From assembly GCA_023159155.1 (NCBI GenBank), contig JAJNNX010000004.1:1426001-1490000 (forward strand): a stretch of DNA of 64,000 nt, read 5' to 3'. Every line of letters starts with the position of its first letter. The first letter of the stretch is position 1. The stretch is from Ustulina deusta. Taxonomy: Eukaryota; Ascomycota; Sordariomycetes; Xylariales; Xylariaceae. The notes below the pieces were generated by a model that was given only the letters and a program-made list of their open reading frames with translations, made no database searches and was not told where the DNA came from. The position numbers and the translations under genes were made by a program. Shown piece after piece: positions 13,887 to 27,114 of the stretch.

Positions 13887-16800
13887 CTAGATTATTTTTG
13901 CTATTAATTTATTATATTTTGGAAATTTTTTATTTTTTGTATAATTTTTTTAATAATATAATATTAATTATTAAGTGTTTTTTTTATGTAATGCTAAACT
14001 TAATAAAACAATTATATAATAATTTTAAATTAGAATATAAAACAGCTAGAATTAAGAGTAGTTATAGTATAGTTATAATTTTTAAAAATATTATATAAAA
14101 AGCAATAGTACTATTAAAGCTATTAATTATGCTATATAATTTATTTATAAGTATGCTTTTAGTTATTCTTTTATATTTGTTTAAATTTTAGTATATAATG
14201 TTTTGTTTAACCTTAAAGCTTGAATTTTTTTTTATATAACGTTTAGTTTTTAGTATAATTATAAATCTAAATTAAAAAGTTATATTTATATTATTTATAA
14301 ATAACCTATTTATAAAAATAAACAGTTTTATATAACGTAGGTCTATTAATACAAAGGTTAGGCTGCAATTTTTATTATTTGTTTACTACTAGATTTTTTA
14401 GTTTAAATTCTTAATATTGTATAGCTTAAGATATATAACTTGGGTAGCTATATATAAGTTATATATTGCTTTAAGCTAATAGATATTATTAATATATGTA
14501 CTTTTTGTTTATTATAAAACGTATTATTATATAAAATCAGTTATATAAAGGTTAATCTAGTCTAGTTAGTTTGTTTGGCTTTTTTAAGTTAAAATAATAT
14601 TTTTTTTAAACAAAAGTATAATTTGTTTATTATTAAACTTTATAAAATAACTTAGCTAAAGTATTTTTTTTAGTTTTATATAAAACTTAGTTTGCTATAA
14701 TTTATATTTTTTTTTTTAAAAAGTTTAGCAATATAAAACTAAACATATTGTTTATTTATAGTCTAATAATACTAAAGTTGTCCAAAGGTCCTTTAGTAAA
14801 AAATAAGCATAGGTTATATATAGAAATAGTTATATTAAACTTTTTATAATAATACTAATAGTATGTTTTGAACTAATATAGATCTAATTTAGCAAATTTA
14901 TATAAAAGTTATATAATTTATAGGATTGTTTTATTAAAATATTTTAATTTTAGTTCGAATAATAGTTATATAAGGATTTTTTTGGCTAATTTGTTCTTTA
15001 ATTATATATATGCTTACGTAATATTTTGAAATTCGCCTAAAGTATTAAAGTTACGAATTAAAAAAAGTTCTAGTACAAATAGTAGTTTTTAGTTTATTTG
15101 CTAGATTATTAGCAATTAAATAAGTACTATTTTTTTTTAGTATTGTTATAGCTTTATATAACAAGTTGGGACTTTTTATATAGCTTAGTTATTTTATTTT
15201 TTATTTTTTATATAAGCTAGAACTTAAAAATATAAATATTGCTATATTTTGTTAGATTATATTTTACAAATTAGAATATGCTTTATATAATAAAATTGTT
15301 AATTTTAGTAGCATTAGATTTTTTAAATAAAGCTCCGGGTATATTAATAATGCTGTTTTTGTATAGCTTAATAGCTAGGGCATAGTTCTATTTTTTTTTT
15401 AGAAATTAAAAACAATTAACTAATTTATTATATAAAGGTTATATAAAATGTTACAACTTTTAGAGGTTATTTGCGTTTTTTTCGTATAATAAAGGTTTAA
15501 AAAAGTTATATTTTGTTTTTTTTTTTAATATGTTTGTCCGGAATATTTTTTTTAGTTATATAGTAATAAAGCTTGATTTATATCTAACAAAAGCATATTA
15601 GGCCGTTTGTTAAATTAATAACTATATTAGATTTTTTAATTAACTTAATTTTATATAGTCTATTTTAGCTTTTTTTTTTTTGTTATATTATTATTTTGCT
15701 ACATAAAAACAACAAAAATATATTATATAAAGCTAGCCTATTATACTAATTAATTATATAATTAATTTTAATTTTTGTCTTTTTATTATATAACATTTTT
15801 ATAACATTTTTAATTGCTTTAGCTCTTTATATAATATTAAGTAAAAAAAGTAAGTTCTAATTAATTTTAAAGTAAGCTCCGAAAACAAAAAAGGTTAATA
15901 TAAAGCTGTTTAGCCTAGTAGTATTGTTTAAGGCTTTAATTACTATTTAAAAAATTTATTTATTTTTTATATAATTATTAATTTTAGCTTTTAGTATATT
16001 ATATATATAGTAAAAAAAGCTATATATTTTTTTAATTTTGCTAATTATTTAGTGCGCCTTAATAAGCATTATATAGCACTAAATACTTATAATTTTTGCT
16101 TAGTTCTGAAATTTTTTAAACAAAAAGTTTATACCTAGGTTATATATAATATAGTTAAAAAGTCCTTAATATATATTAATTTAGTATTTATATAATACTT
16201 CTTAAATATTTTATATAAATATTAATTTAAAAAAAATTACCGCTTAAAAAAATATAGTAGTATTAATAATATAAAAAACTTATTTATTATTTATTTATAT
16301 AGTATTAATTATAACTTTATAATTAAAATTATAATTATTTTTAATTAAGAATTTGAATTATTAAAGTACTAAGTTATATAATTAATAATAGTAATAGAAT
16401 TTCTAGATTTTTTTTAAAATTAAATAATTAATATTATATTTTATATAACTAAGCATTATATGTAGTCTTTCTATATAAAGATGTTTAAATTAGCAGTAAA
16501 GCTACTATAGTTCTGTTTTAATAAAATATAGTCTAGCTTTATATAAACTTATATTAAAAAATAAATATTCCTATTTATATATAATAAAGATAGTTTTTTT
16601 ATTTTTTTATATAATAATATTTTTTATATTATTAAAGTATATTTATAAGTAGTTTATATTTTTTAATAATAAAAAAACAACGTTAGGCTATTTAGAATAT
16701 AATATATTGTTGTACTAAAAGAATTATTTATTTATATAGTACTTATAGCAATAATTATATTATTGCTGCTAAAACAAATATAAGTACTGCCTAATGTCCA

Positions 16801-19345
16801 GCTGATTTCTATACAAAAATGAATCCTAAAGTAGGCTTTAAGCTATGCTTTTCTTACTATTAAATAGTTTGAAACGCCTATATTCCAAAGTTTGCTTTGG
16901 TACTCTATATAATACTAATCGCTAAAAATAAACTAGTTAGACAGTATATTTATTTTGTAGTTCTAAATATTTTCTTTAGTTATATAATAAATAAAAGCGC
17001 TATTTATAAAAAATTAGGTTAATTAGCTACTAAATTCCTTATTAAGTTTTTTATTACTTTTGTCCAACTTAAAATATTTTTTATATTTTGTTAGAAATAC
17101 TAAAAATTTATTAGATATAAAGATACTATTATTAATTATTTTATATAAATTAAAATATTAGTTTTTTATATAAGCTTGTTCTTAAAGTATATATTTTATT
17201 AACTAACAACCTTTTTTATAACATATAAAGCACTTCTTGTTTGTACGGTAACCTTGGCTGCTTTAGTTTTTTAATTAGTTCTTTTATATGTTTGGCCTGC
17301 CTAAAGGTTTAAAGTATCTATACTACTGGCCTTTTGTATAGTTCCCCTAGTTATACCTCCTATCTATATAGTAGGCCTTATGGTTTTTTTATATGAAATA
17401 TTTTAACGAATTATCTATTGCTATACAAATATATGCTTTAAAGTCCGAAAAAAAACCTTTATATAAAGGCTTTTAAAGTATAAGTACTATAGCTAACTCT
17501 AATACTCCTCGATATACTTATATAACTATTGTACTAAGTTAGATTTCTTTTTAGTAGCTTGTACTAAATACTTTTTATATTTTTGCAAGCTTATTAATTA
17601 TGATTTTTAGTACTTTATGCAATACTAAATCTAGGTTTTTTTTATTTATTTATACAAATATAATTATAGTCTAATTAGCCTAGTACTAGCTATAGTTCAT
17701 ATTAATATTAAAATAAGCGTTTATTATATAATAGATTTTATTTTAAGTTTTATTAGGTCTAATATAATAAATAAAAAAAAATTTTGTATAACTTTTTAAA
17801 ATAATTAGAAATATAGCATAGTATTAGTCTTCCGTAATTCCAAGCTATTAATAAATATTTATAAACAAACATACTTTGTTATAAAGTAAGTTATATAGCT
17901 TACTTATATAGTTTTTTTTTTTCTATGTTTTCTAAAAGATTGCGTACTTTTCTAAAGGGATTACTCTATTTTATATATTTTTTGTAAGGGATAAGTCCAA
18001 AAAAAGATTACTAGCTACTAGGTCTAGTGTTATATAAAGGTACGCCTATTATATAGGGGTCTAAAAAAGGTTATAAATAATAAAATATTTGTATACTAGC
18101 TAAAAGTTAGGTTTATAGCCTGCCTTTATTATTTGACTATATATAAGTTTAGGAATATTTTGAAACTTAATAGTAGGTCGTACAAACTAAGCAGTGTGGT
18201 TTTTAAAGGTATAAAATTATATGTTCCAAATAAGATTAGGTTATATAGGTTCTAAATATCTGATTTTTGGTTTTTGTTCTATTTATATAAGAGGCCTAAA
18301 GGCTAAAGTAGGCTAAAAAGTAAAAATAAGTTAAAAAATAAAAGTAAACTAAAAAAGAATAAATTAAAATTATTAATTTAGTATAAAAAAAACTAAAAGC
18401 TATTGTATAAAAAATAATAAAATAAATTAAACAATTAAAAGCTTAAAAGAACTTTTAGTTAGTTTAAATTTATTTCGTATAATTTAAGCAAAGTTTTTTA
18501 TATATATGCCTAGGTCTATTTATAGTTATACTTTTTTATATATAATAATATTATAAAGTTTTATATAAATATTTATATAAAGTTTTTCGAAATATCTAAA
18601 TATCTATTCTATAAAATCTTTTTTATATATTTTTTAAAATATTTATTTGTTATTAATTATATAGTTATATTTTTTAATCTAGTAAGCTATATATATATTA
18701 AATATTAGTTTTGTTATATTATTTAAATTAATAAGTTTATTTTAGTATTAAAAATTTAATATTTTTTGTATGTTTTTTAAACTAACGCTAAGTTTTTATG
18801 CAATTTTTTTATATATAAATTATAGGTATGCTTTAGCAGCTTTTTATATATTATATAATATGCTTAATATTATAGTAAAAAAAATAAAGTAAGCAAAAAA
18901 AAAAACAAAAACTATTTAATTATTATATAATAGTATAGTTAAAAATAATACAATTATATACTATTTTTATTTTTTTTATATAGTACTTTTAATGCTTCTT
19001 ATAAAAAGTTAATACTTATATATTAAAAATTAAATTTTTATTACTTTTTTTATAACAATTAAATATATTTAAGTACTTTGTAATATAGAATATTTGCTTT
19101 ATTTTATATAGTACTACTAATATTTTTTTGCAAAAAAGTAATATTATATAATAAAAATTTTAAAGTATAATATAAAAACCTATTTATATAGGTTTAATTT
19201 TATTATTATTTTTATTAATCTATAGTGCTTTTTTATAATTTTTTTGAATGCTTTTATAACTACTAATTAGTATTAAATGGGCTATATATAATATATTATA
19301 TATAAAACAAATAACACGTATAAATAAAATACAATATATTATATT
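13887..19345. other. AT-rich RIP-degraded DNA, unassigned
   Basis: Some 5.4 kb of strongly AT-rich sequence. The longest frame (13898-14098) is only 66 codons and its composition (Ile, Asn, Phe, Tyr) is what AT-rich DNA gives by chance. I looked for RT, integrase and paired LTR signals on both strands and found none I could defend. Stretches near 17.2-18.3 kb retain slightly more GC and may be an old element or gene. Unresolved. Confidence 0.6.
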
Positions 19346-19348
19346 ATG

Positions 19349-19572
19349 TTATTTATAAAAAAAAAAAAAAAAAGGAATATTTATATAAAGCATAAGTTTT
19401 TTATATTTATATAAGAGCTTACGCTATTGTACGAGCTAACATAACAAAGAGGAAATAAGGTCCCTTTCGTCCGGCCGAGGTCCGGCTAATATCCGTATAA
19501 CAGCCAAGCGTAAACTTGCACTCCGTGCGAGTTGTACGATAAGGTTGTAACCAATGCTAGTTATTCCAACAT
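19349..19572 (-). repeat. Possible solo LTR, or 5' flank of the adjacent kinase-like relic
   Basis: Read on the minus strand, a less-mutated block begins TGTTGGAATAACTAG at 19572, like a Copia-type LTR end, and runs into a TATA-like AT-rich part. The plus-strand left edge near 19349 begins TGTTA. It contains a near-perfect hairpin (19513-19521 with 19525-19533, 3-base loop). No partner copy or duplication was found, so promoter or 5' UTR of the neighbouring relic is an equal alternative. Confidence 0.25.
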
Positions 19573-19659
19573 AAACCATAATTTATATTTCGGAATATAA
19601 AGCACTTTATAAACTAACTATACTTTATTTTTGCTTAGGCCTGCGATTAATAAATATTT

Positions 19660-21187
19660 ATAACAAAGTTATTAATCAAAAGACTATCTCTACTTTGGCC
19701 GATCCTAAGAAGCAATTCTAGTATTACGCTAAAAGACTAATAGTAGCTGCTTTTATATAGACGTACTACTATATAATTTTAGGTAGATTTGAGTTTAGCC
19801 TGTTAATTACTAGCGAGGCTATTGTTTTTTTTAAAATCGACTAAAAAAAACTAGATATATTATACTACTATTTAGCAGAACTTAAATCCAAGGCGGCCGC
19901 CTATCTATATAACTTCTAGTTCTGCGCAGCTATGGGCTAGTACTTCGCGTTCGGCCTAGTGGCGCTTAGGTCCCCGGGTCAACAACAAAAGTACGGATAG
20001 GATAAGCATAAGCGGGTCAAAAGGACCCTTAGAACATGGACTAAAAATTTTAAAAGCATGCTGCGCTCTATTCTAGCACACAAAAAACAAGCACTAGATA
20101 CTTCTTCAACTTATATGCTTACAACATACTTGACCTTTAATCGGTTGCCGATTATAATACGTAAAAAAACACGTTAGCTAATAATAAAAAGCAGCCCACA
20201 AAAAATACATCTAAGCAAGACTTGTTACAGTTGTTTAACAATAAATCCATATATAACCTATCCGATACGTCCAGCCCGGCCGAGCGCCGAAAGCATAATA
20301 ACCTAAACTAGACAGTGCAACGTAGCTAGCGTATTCTAGCCTAGCAACCGTATAAAAAAAGTTATAAACAAAGTTAGCAGTATTATATATAAAAGTACTT
20401 CCTAGGACTAATAAATAAAAGCTTTTTTAATCTAGTATGTCCTAACGTTATATTTTATTATAAAAAAAGCGGTAAAATAGCTAATTATATTTGTTTTGTT
20501 TATTCCGTACGTTATACTAAATAGTTTCGGCTGCTTTTATAGCAGCTAAAAAGTTTACTTAATAATAGGGTTGTTAAGTTAAGAATATAAAAAGCCTATA
20601 AAATATTATTCTAGGTAATAATACTAGCTTATAAGTATATATTTATATATAAAAATATAGTACAAATATTTATAAAAGATTTTAAATATAAGGCTGCCGT
20701 ATATAAGCGCTTTAGGCCTATTTAAAATATTAGTATACTTATTTTTTTTAAAGCTATTAACTTTTAATCTATTAATAAAATATACTATTATAACTATTGT
20801 ATTAATATTATATATATAATGTTTTTGTCCTAAAAAAAATATAGTTTATATAAAATACAAATTAAAAAAAAAAAATAGCAACAACTAGAGGCTAGCTTGT
20901 CTCGGGCCTTATGCTTAATTTATTAAAAAAAGGTAATATATAAAAACGTCTATAAGCCAAATATACTATAGAACTTTAAAACTAAAAACATTATGCTTAT
21001 TAATTTTAAACGGGCTTTATTACTAGATTACCTTTAGCGCTTACTAGGTTAGCTAGTTTTTAATAAAAAGGCATAAAGTCAAAAAATAATAAATAAAAAA
21101 AGCAAAACAGGTTATATTAATAGAACTAATCTAGACTAGCGCTTTACTAACAATAAAGCAATAGTAAGAATAGCTTTCTATAAGTGA
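19660..21187 (+). pseudogene. RIP-degraded fungal kinase-like gene
   Basis: Two blocks resemble a large family of Pezizomycotina hypothetical proteins with a C-terminal protein-kinase-like fold. The N-terminal block (about 19692-20070) includes the readable segments SEAIVFFKID, LYYYLAELKS and VALRSPGQQQKYG. The C-terminal block (about 20430-21187) carries VYKRFRPI and INKIYYYN, then a catalytic loop VIYKNVYKPNIL at 20933-20968 where the family has H-K-D, and MLINFKRALLL (from 20993) where the family has a D-F-E segment. Catalytic His, both Asp and a Glu are thus lost by G-to-A/C-to-T changes. The frame ends at TGA 21185-21187. The two blocks are in different frames, so an intron or frameshift lies between them. 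Family assignment is from recall of conserved segments. Confidence 0.7.
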
Positions 21188-23340
21188 ACTACTGCACTTG
21201 GGCATATGCCTTTACGATTGCAGTTGCACAATGGGAATCTTAAAAAGCCACTAGTTTATTATATATTGTACATTAACACCATTAGACAAATATTTCTTTA
21301 ATAATGTTGAGATATAGCGTCCTATGTGATTTAGCGAGGCGACAGCCTGCTAATATAGATGCAGAGTTGTAGATACATATAATGAACATGAACATATTAC
21401 TGCTTTTCCAGTCGCTATTGCTAACAAATTCGCCATGCTTGTGTTGTTAACGAGGTCATGTCTGATCTAGTTATCAATAGGCATGTTGATGGCTATATAT
21501 CTATGTGATGGGTAATTATTGAATAGTAGATTCAGCATGTGACAAGTGATGGATAGGAAACCATACCATTGTGCTAGCCAGGCCTGGCCATTAGTTAGTT
21601 ACGCTAGGAGTAGGTGGTCTCGGGGTTCAGTGTTGATGTGGGGGTGGCCCTCACGGAGTGGGCCACAGATTAGCCGCCGTTCTATTACTAAAGCACACAA
21701 AGAGCAGAAAACGCTAAGATCTTGCAAGGGTTCAAAACAAAAAAATAAAAAACCCTCATAGGTATAGAACCAGAGAAAAGTGGCAAAACATCCAACTTTC
21801 TCGCTCCTATCTCCTTAATATTATATAGAAATCATGAACAGTTTTTTAAGTTTACTAAACTAGGCATATTAGCAAGGAAAGTCCTAAAAGAAATAATAAA
21901 CAAGAAAAATATAAAACTTTGTTATTTTTTTAAAAATAAGTAAGTTAATCTTTAATTATTAGATTGTTGCCCATTTTATTTTAGCGAGTTCCTTAAGCAG
22001 CTTTTGTCCTAACAATATTTCCTTTATTGTATTAGATGCAGCTTTAAGCCTTATATAAGGTTGTTTTATTTTTGCTACTACTATTTTTAGATATTCTATA
22101 ATTATAGAAGAATCGGTACTATAGAAAGTATATTAGCGAAGGGGCCTCCCGTATAATTATATAAAGTTTTGCACATAATCTGGTTCGCTCTAGGAGATAA
22201 AATGACTAGTAATAATAAATAGTCCGTGTATAAAATGCTTTAACGGCGCCTTTATACAATATATTTTATAAGCTATAACTTTGCAGTTTTTTTATTAGAT
22301 ATACTAACTAAAGATTTAAAACAAATGCTTTTAATTATAAAAACACCCTTTTAACCTTGTCTAGAACTAATTTAACCTAATAAATGTTCTTTTTTTATTT
22401 TTTTTTTATAACTTTTATAAGCTTTATAAAAATATAGCAAGCTAGCTTTTTAGCAATCGGATCTTTTTTTTTATAGATTAAATTCTATACTTTATAAAAT
22501 ATTATAAAAACTTAGTTATTTTTAGGTATTATATTAAGTAAAATTTAGATCTTTTTATATAGCGCTAGCTAGAAATAAACAATAGTTTGGGATTATTGAG
22601 TTAAAAGGCGATTAGTATTTTTTATGTAGAAACGCCTAGCAAGCTAAGCAATGTTTGGAAGTTTCTGAGGTCGAGTTTTTCGATCTTTCTTAGCAAGCAT
22701 TTCGGAAGTTCAAATTTATAAACTGCTATTAAGTTGCGTACTGTACTTTATTTGGGTGCTTAGGAATTTATATTCTAAAGCTTTGCAACTTTTATAGAGT
22801 ATTTTTTTTTAAGAACTAAAAAAACATAATGTACTACTATACTTGCGTTTATTTCTATTTTAAAGCGCTTAAAATCTGTATATTACTAATTATAAGTGCA
22901 TTGTTTGTATGAAAACAAAAATTACAAAACTAAGTAGAATTTGCATCATCAGCGCTTAGGCTGGGGAACTTCAATCCAGAAACCCTGAAGAGGATAGCGC
23001 TCTTCGGTACTTGTAGAAATCTGGACGATGACAGTGGACTAAGACGCAAAGGAAAGCGGCATATAGGATATGGGCACAAGCTAATGGCATAGACGTGTAC
23101 TCCACCGTTGCCCAGGCCGCCCTGATCAGCCCGGGAGAGCTACTCTAGTCTAGTGTGTTATCGCATCCAACGCAATATGACCAGCTCACTGTGTGCCTCA
23201 CATTATGAAGTACATTTTGTGGGCTACACACTGTCTACTGCATACACCTTATAAGTTACATCCGGTATACAATACATAGTAACTTGCACAGCCTAGGCTA
23301 CATTCATAAACAATTTACATATCATGCTTTACGCCTAGTG
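21188..23340. other. Mixed-composition DNA without a supportable gene
   Basis: 21190-21780 has nearly normal GC and one 71-codon frame (21546-21761) without recognisable motifs. 21800-22900 is AT-rich with scattered non-AT patches. 22940-23300 returns to moderate GC with no long frame. I see no domain or RNA gene. Confidence 0.5.
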
Positions 23341-23350
23341 GATATTACAC

Positions 23351-23422
23351 ACTATGCTTTACATACTATGCTTTACATACTATGCTTTACACACTATGCT
23401 TTACACACTATGCTTTACACAC
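23351..23422. repeat. 14-bp tandem repeat (ACTATGCTTTACAY)
   Basis: Five head-to-tail 14-bp copies run from 23351 to 23420. The first two end in AT and the last three in AC. A diverged copy lies just upstream at 23322-23332 (CATGCTTTACG). The surrounding 23.2-23.6 kb is rich in ACAC/TACA words with short related fragments, suggesting an older, larger repeat field. Confidence 0.88.
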
Positions 23423-24778
23423 AGTGATTGTCTTACACGCCGTTAGCTGCACATGGTGTTGCACACGCAATATAAGTAATACTAGTAGCAACATATCGTG
23501 TGCTGCACACTGTGATAAAATATATATTATCCACTATTTAGTGTAATATATACATAGTGACTAGATATAGTACAGCTTGTACCCCGTGGGCCAATAAAAG
23601 GTCTAAGTGCTAAACTACAGAGATAATAACAGCGGCAACTCGTACTAGACTTTTTTTTAAGTTGCAGCTACATCCCAATACTTGTAGAAACCTGCTTGGT
23701 GCATAGCTAAGTCAAACATTCGATATGCTAACAGGATTGGTTTAAAAATACTTACCTTAATTTGGTAAACAAGCAAAGGCAAGACTTTATTGCTAATAGT
23801 TTTAAAATTTTTACTACAGAAGCTATATAAATAAATAGAGCCCATACTAGTATATTAGACAGCTATTTATACTATAGACTCAGCCGAGTCAAAATAGGCT
23901 ATTAAAAAAAAGACGGAGGGCTACGCAAGGTAATTCCAGCGCTTTACTTTTTATCTAAGTCCTAGCACTTCAGAGTTTTTGATATTAATATCGGTATTTT
24001 TTAGTACAGCAATAAACTTATTAATGGCAATAGTTACGTTATAGGACTTTCTATATAGTCCCTTTTTTTGCTTAGCTGCAATTAATACTTCTACTGCATT
24101 AAAAGCCTAATATAATTAGATATATATAAACCTTAAAATAACAGTTATACTTTGTTGCTAAATTATTATACTGTATAGTTTTCTAAATATATTTGCTACT
24201 TAGATATCCGAACTAGAAAGGTTAGTAAGTATTGTAGTCCATATAAGCAATTAAATATATTCCTTGAAGCACCAAGCATACCTATTTGCAATAAACCTTA
24301 TATTATCTTCATAGGATTGTTAGAAAGATCGCCACCTCTAATTAGGAACGTTCGCTATATTTGTAATGCTTTTTTTTTACTTATAGTATAGCTATTGCAT
24401 TAGGTAGAAAGCGAAGCGCAAATTTATACATTATTTTTTTTTTTATAAGCGCTAGCTTAAAATTGATTATATTTATATTTTAATTTCTAAAGTTATTTTT
24501 CTAAATTTATTAAGCCTTACATATAATAGCTTAAAAATATAAAATAAAACACTTATAGAATAATTAATATTTACGCAAATATGACTTTACCTAATACCTA
24601 CCTTACCAGTTTTTAATACTATCTATATCGATTAGCGGCTAAGCCTAGAAATAATATTCTATGTTCCGCAACAGGCAGCTATACTAAGCAGGCAGCCCAA
24701 TACCTAAATTAAGATGACCCGGGCGCTTGACAACAAACTACCAACGCCAAGCCTGACAGGGCTACAGCATTCAACCGC
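23423..24778. other. AT-leaning stretch with possible decayed minus-strand coding
   Basis: A 62-codon minus frame at 23657-23845, and minus-strand readings around 23930-24120, give non-repetitive peptide with few stops, so a decayed gene is possible. No motif was recognised and the frames do not join convincingly. Treated as unassigned. Confidence 0.35.
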
Positions 24779-24779
24779 T

Positions 24780-24796
24780 GCCCCCCCCCCCCCCCC
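24780..24796. repeat. Poly-C tract
   Basis: A run of about 16 C, striking in this AT-rich setting. It may have variable length. No function is visible. Confidence 0.85.
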
Positions 24797-25169
24797 TAAA
24801 CGCACGCGCTCTCGTGCAAATAGTCCAGCGTAAGAGTCGAAGGATTATATTTAGTGTTTTAAGTAGACGTACGTAACATAAAAACAAACAAATAAAAACA
24901 GGTAAATAACTACTAAGAAAAGCTAAAAGCAGTATAACTTCCGCCCTAGCTAGCAGAGTTGTCTAAACTATATTATCTAGTTGTTTAATTATAATACTAG
25001 TATGCACCAAACAAATGTGCTATATGTTAGCATTGAACAGAACCGTATAACGTAATTCCTTTAACGCCGGCATCCCCCGTTGGCTTAGACCGACTTTTTT
25101 ATGCCTGCAACAGCCCCGGCCATTAGCTCTTTCTTTAGTTTAGATTGCAACAACAGGCAAAGCATTTAT

Positions 25170-26340
25170 TTACTAGCAAATAAAATTAGGCCTGTAACTG
25201 CCTAATATTATTCCCGGAGTCACGATGGAGGTCTGCTCCGGCAAGGTCTTCCTGATCCACCAGTGCTGCCGACCCAGCCCTTTGAGATCGGCTCGGAGTC
25301 TACTATTCCAGGTAGCTGTCTTCCGGTCGATGTTGCGAAACTGCGGCCACGAGGATTCCAATGCCTGCTGCTGGTGTTCGGCAGCGAGGAGGCTTTCGGC
25401 AAGACACTCGGGGTCGATACGACGAGCGGCGGTGTTGTCTTGTGCAGCAGTAGCTGCGCCGCAAGTTCCATTCCTGTTCCTCTATCGTTCGACGTACACC
25501 TTGGTAAGTAGGGGAAAGCCGAACGACTGTAATGTAGTTGCGATAAACAGCGGCAGCTAGGTGCGTAGAGAACGGAAGGCATCTTGTATGTAGTGGGCTT
25601 AGGTCCTAGGGAGACAAGAGTTAGTACAAATTTAAAAGAGGCTTGCTACGAGGCGTCTGACGTATTAGGTGGTTTCGATAAGACTGCCTTCCTAGAGCTT
25701 CCCGAGGTTGGGATAGGGCACTTAAGCTTGTGCGGCTGTGTCGCGAGAGACGTGTTCTTTGCTGCAGCGATTATATTTTGCAACGATGGCGACTTGGGTA
25801 GTGGCCGGGTGCTAGCATGGAGCAGCGGTGGTATTATTGCTTATCGTGGCCGAGGGGAAAGAAGACTGTCGGACGGGCTGAGAAGGGTGATGTTGCTTGC
25901 TAGATGTTGGTGGAATTAGTGGATACAAAAATAGGAAAAGATAAGAGAGGGATGCTTTGAGGAACGAGAAGCCATATTGTACAAGTAGTGGGGAAAGTTA
26001 GTGCTCTACCCGTGCAGCTAGCTACCTGCTCATGCATAGGTAAGTACACCCTCCCTATAAAACATGCCCCCACGAGAACTGAGGCGACCAAGGTTAAACC
26101 ACCCTACGGGTCCGTAATAAAGAAGAGGAAGCAAAAGTGGACAGCAACATCAGCCCCGTTGACGGGGATCTGGCATCGTATTCACCAACACATGCCGTCA
26201 CTACATGCAGTTGTTCGACTAGAGCGACCGGACCTGGTTGCTCATTGCCATAGCCTCTGCGACGGTTTACCAAGATTATCTCTAGTTAGCGCGCCGTTGA
26301 GACTAAAAAGAAAAAGAAGAGAAAATTATTTCATCTAGAT
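25170..26340. other. Normal-GC island with overlapping frames on both strands, product unknown
   Basis: Base composition is balanced and several frames overlap: plus 25225-25560, 25263-25511, 25584-25919 and 25988-26338; minus 25220-25582 and 25173-25361. The minus frame closing at 25173 and its upstream continuation give the least biased peptide, with AESLLAAEHQQQALESSW followed by a basic, Trp-containing segment. I therefore favour a minus-strand gene or relic with introns. No domain is recognised and the coding strand cannot be decided by eye. Confidence 0.35.
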
Positions 26341-26860
26341 TGACATACGTACATTGTATCTATAATCCTGCCTCTAAGATACTAGCCAACTATCCCTCTT
26401 TATTCCTCTACACTAGAGAGAATATACCTAACAGGAGACCATCTTAATAATGTAATACGAACAGGCCACTGATATTTAGCGCCTGGAAAAATAGGATTTG
26501 AAAGCTTTTGCCAGTTGCCGCCTTCTTGATTTTACGTTTTTAACCCGCGCGGCAACTAGGAAAACCAGCTTGCTTTCTAAGCGCGATGCTCCTTTTTTTT
26601 CTTTCTCTATTCTCTATTCCCTCTTCCATTAAAAAAAAAGGAGGGGGGAAATGAACAGCTCTACATACGCACTTACTTGCAGGTGCAGCACTACCTGCTA
26701 CGTCCTTAAAGACTATAGAAAGGATGCAACGTTGACTTCCTAAACGAAGTTTCCATATAAAACCGATAATATTTTCACGTTTGCAATTAAAAAAACTTCT
26801 TTCATTGTCGGAATAATTCCTAAGGCCACTCTACATTCACTTCTCCTATATAGAACAGAT

Positions 26861-27114
26861 ATGTTGCTCTTTATCTTCGTGCTTTTAATTATGGGAGCCC
26901 TAGGCTTGGATATCTCTGCAGCAGAAACCGTCGATTTCGATATTAAGATCGTAACAAGTGCCGGTCCAGGCTGTCTAAATTCCCAACTCGGCCATTAGTT
27001 TCCAACATTATTAACCGCTACCCAAACCACTCTTACTCTCAACCCCCCATATACTATACCGGACGCCAGGGGATCTAGTAGCTATATAAGCAGCCTAGCT
27101 CTTATAGCAATTTA
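26861..27114 (+). pseudogene. Relic of a small secreted protein
   Basis: From ATG 26861 the frame opens with a hydrophobic leader (MLLFIFVLLIMGALGLDISA), a convincing signal peptide. It continues with DFDIKIVTSAGPGC and stops at TAG 26996-26998 after 45 residues. The same frame continues past the stop with TTLTLNPPYTIPDA up to TAA near 27112-27114. The TAG could be a former CAG. The spacing of the Ser-Ala-Gly-x-Gly-Cys segment and the Thr-Leu-Thr-Leu strand recalls fungal DUF4360 secreted proteins, but that link is weak. It may also be a live short peptide. Confidence 0.4.

Noticed and set aside
13898..14098. 66-codon plus-strand frame just right of the outer element
   Set aside because: Composition is Ile/Asn/Tyr/Phe-rich with no motif; consistent with chance in AT-rich sequence.
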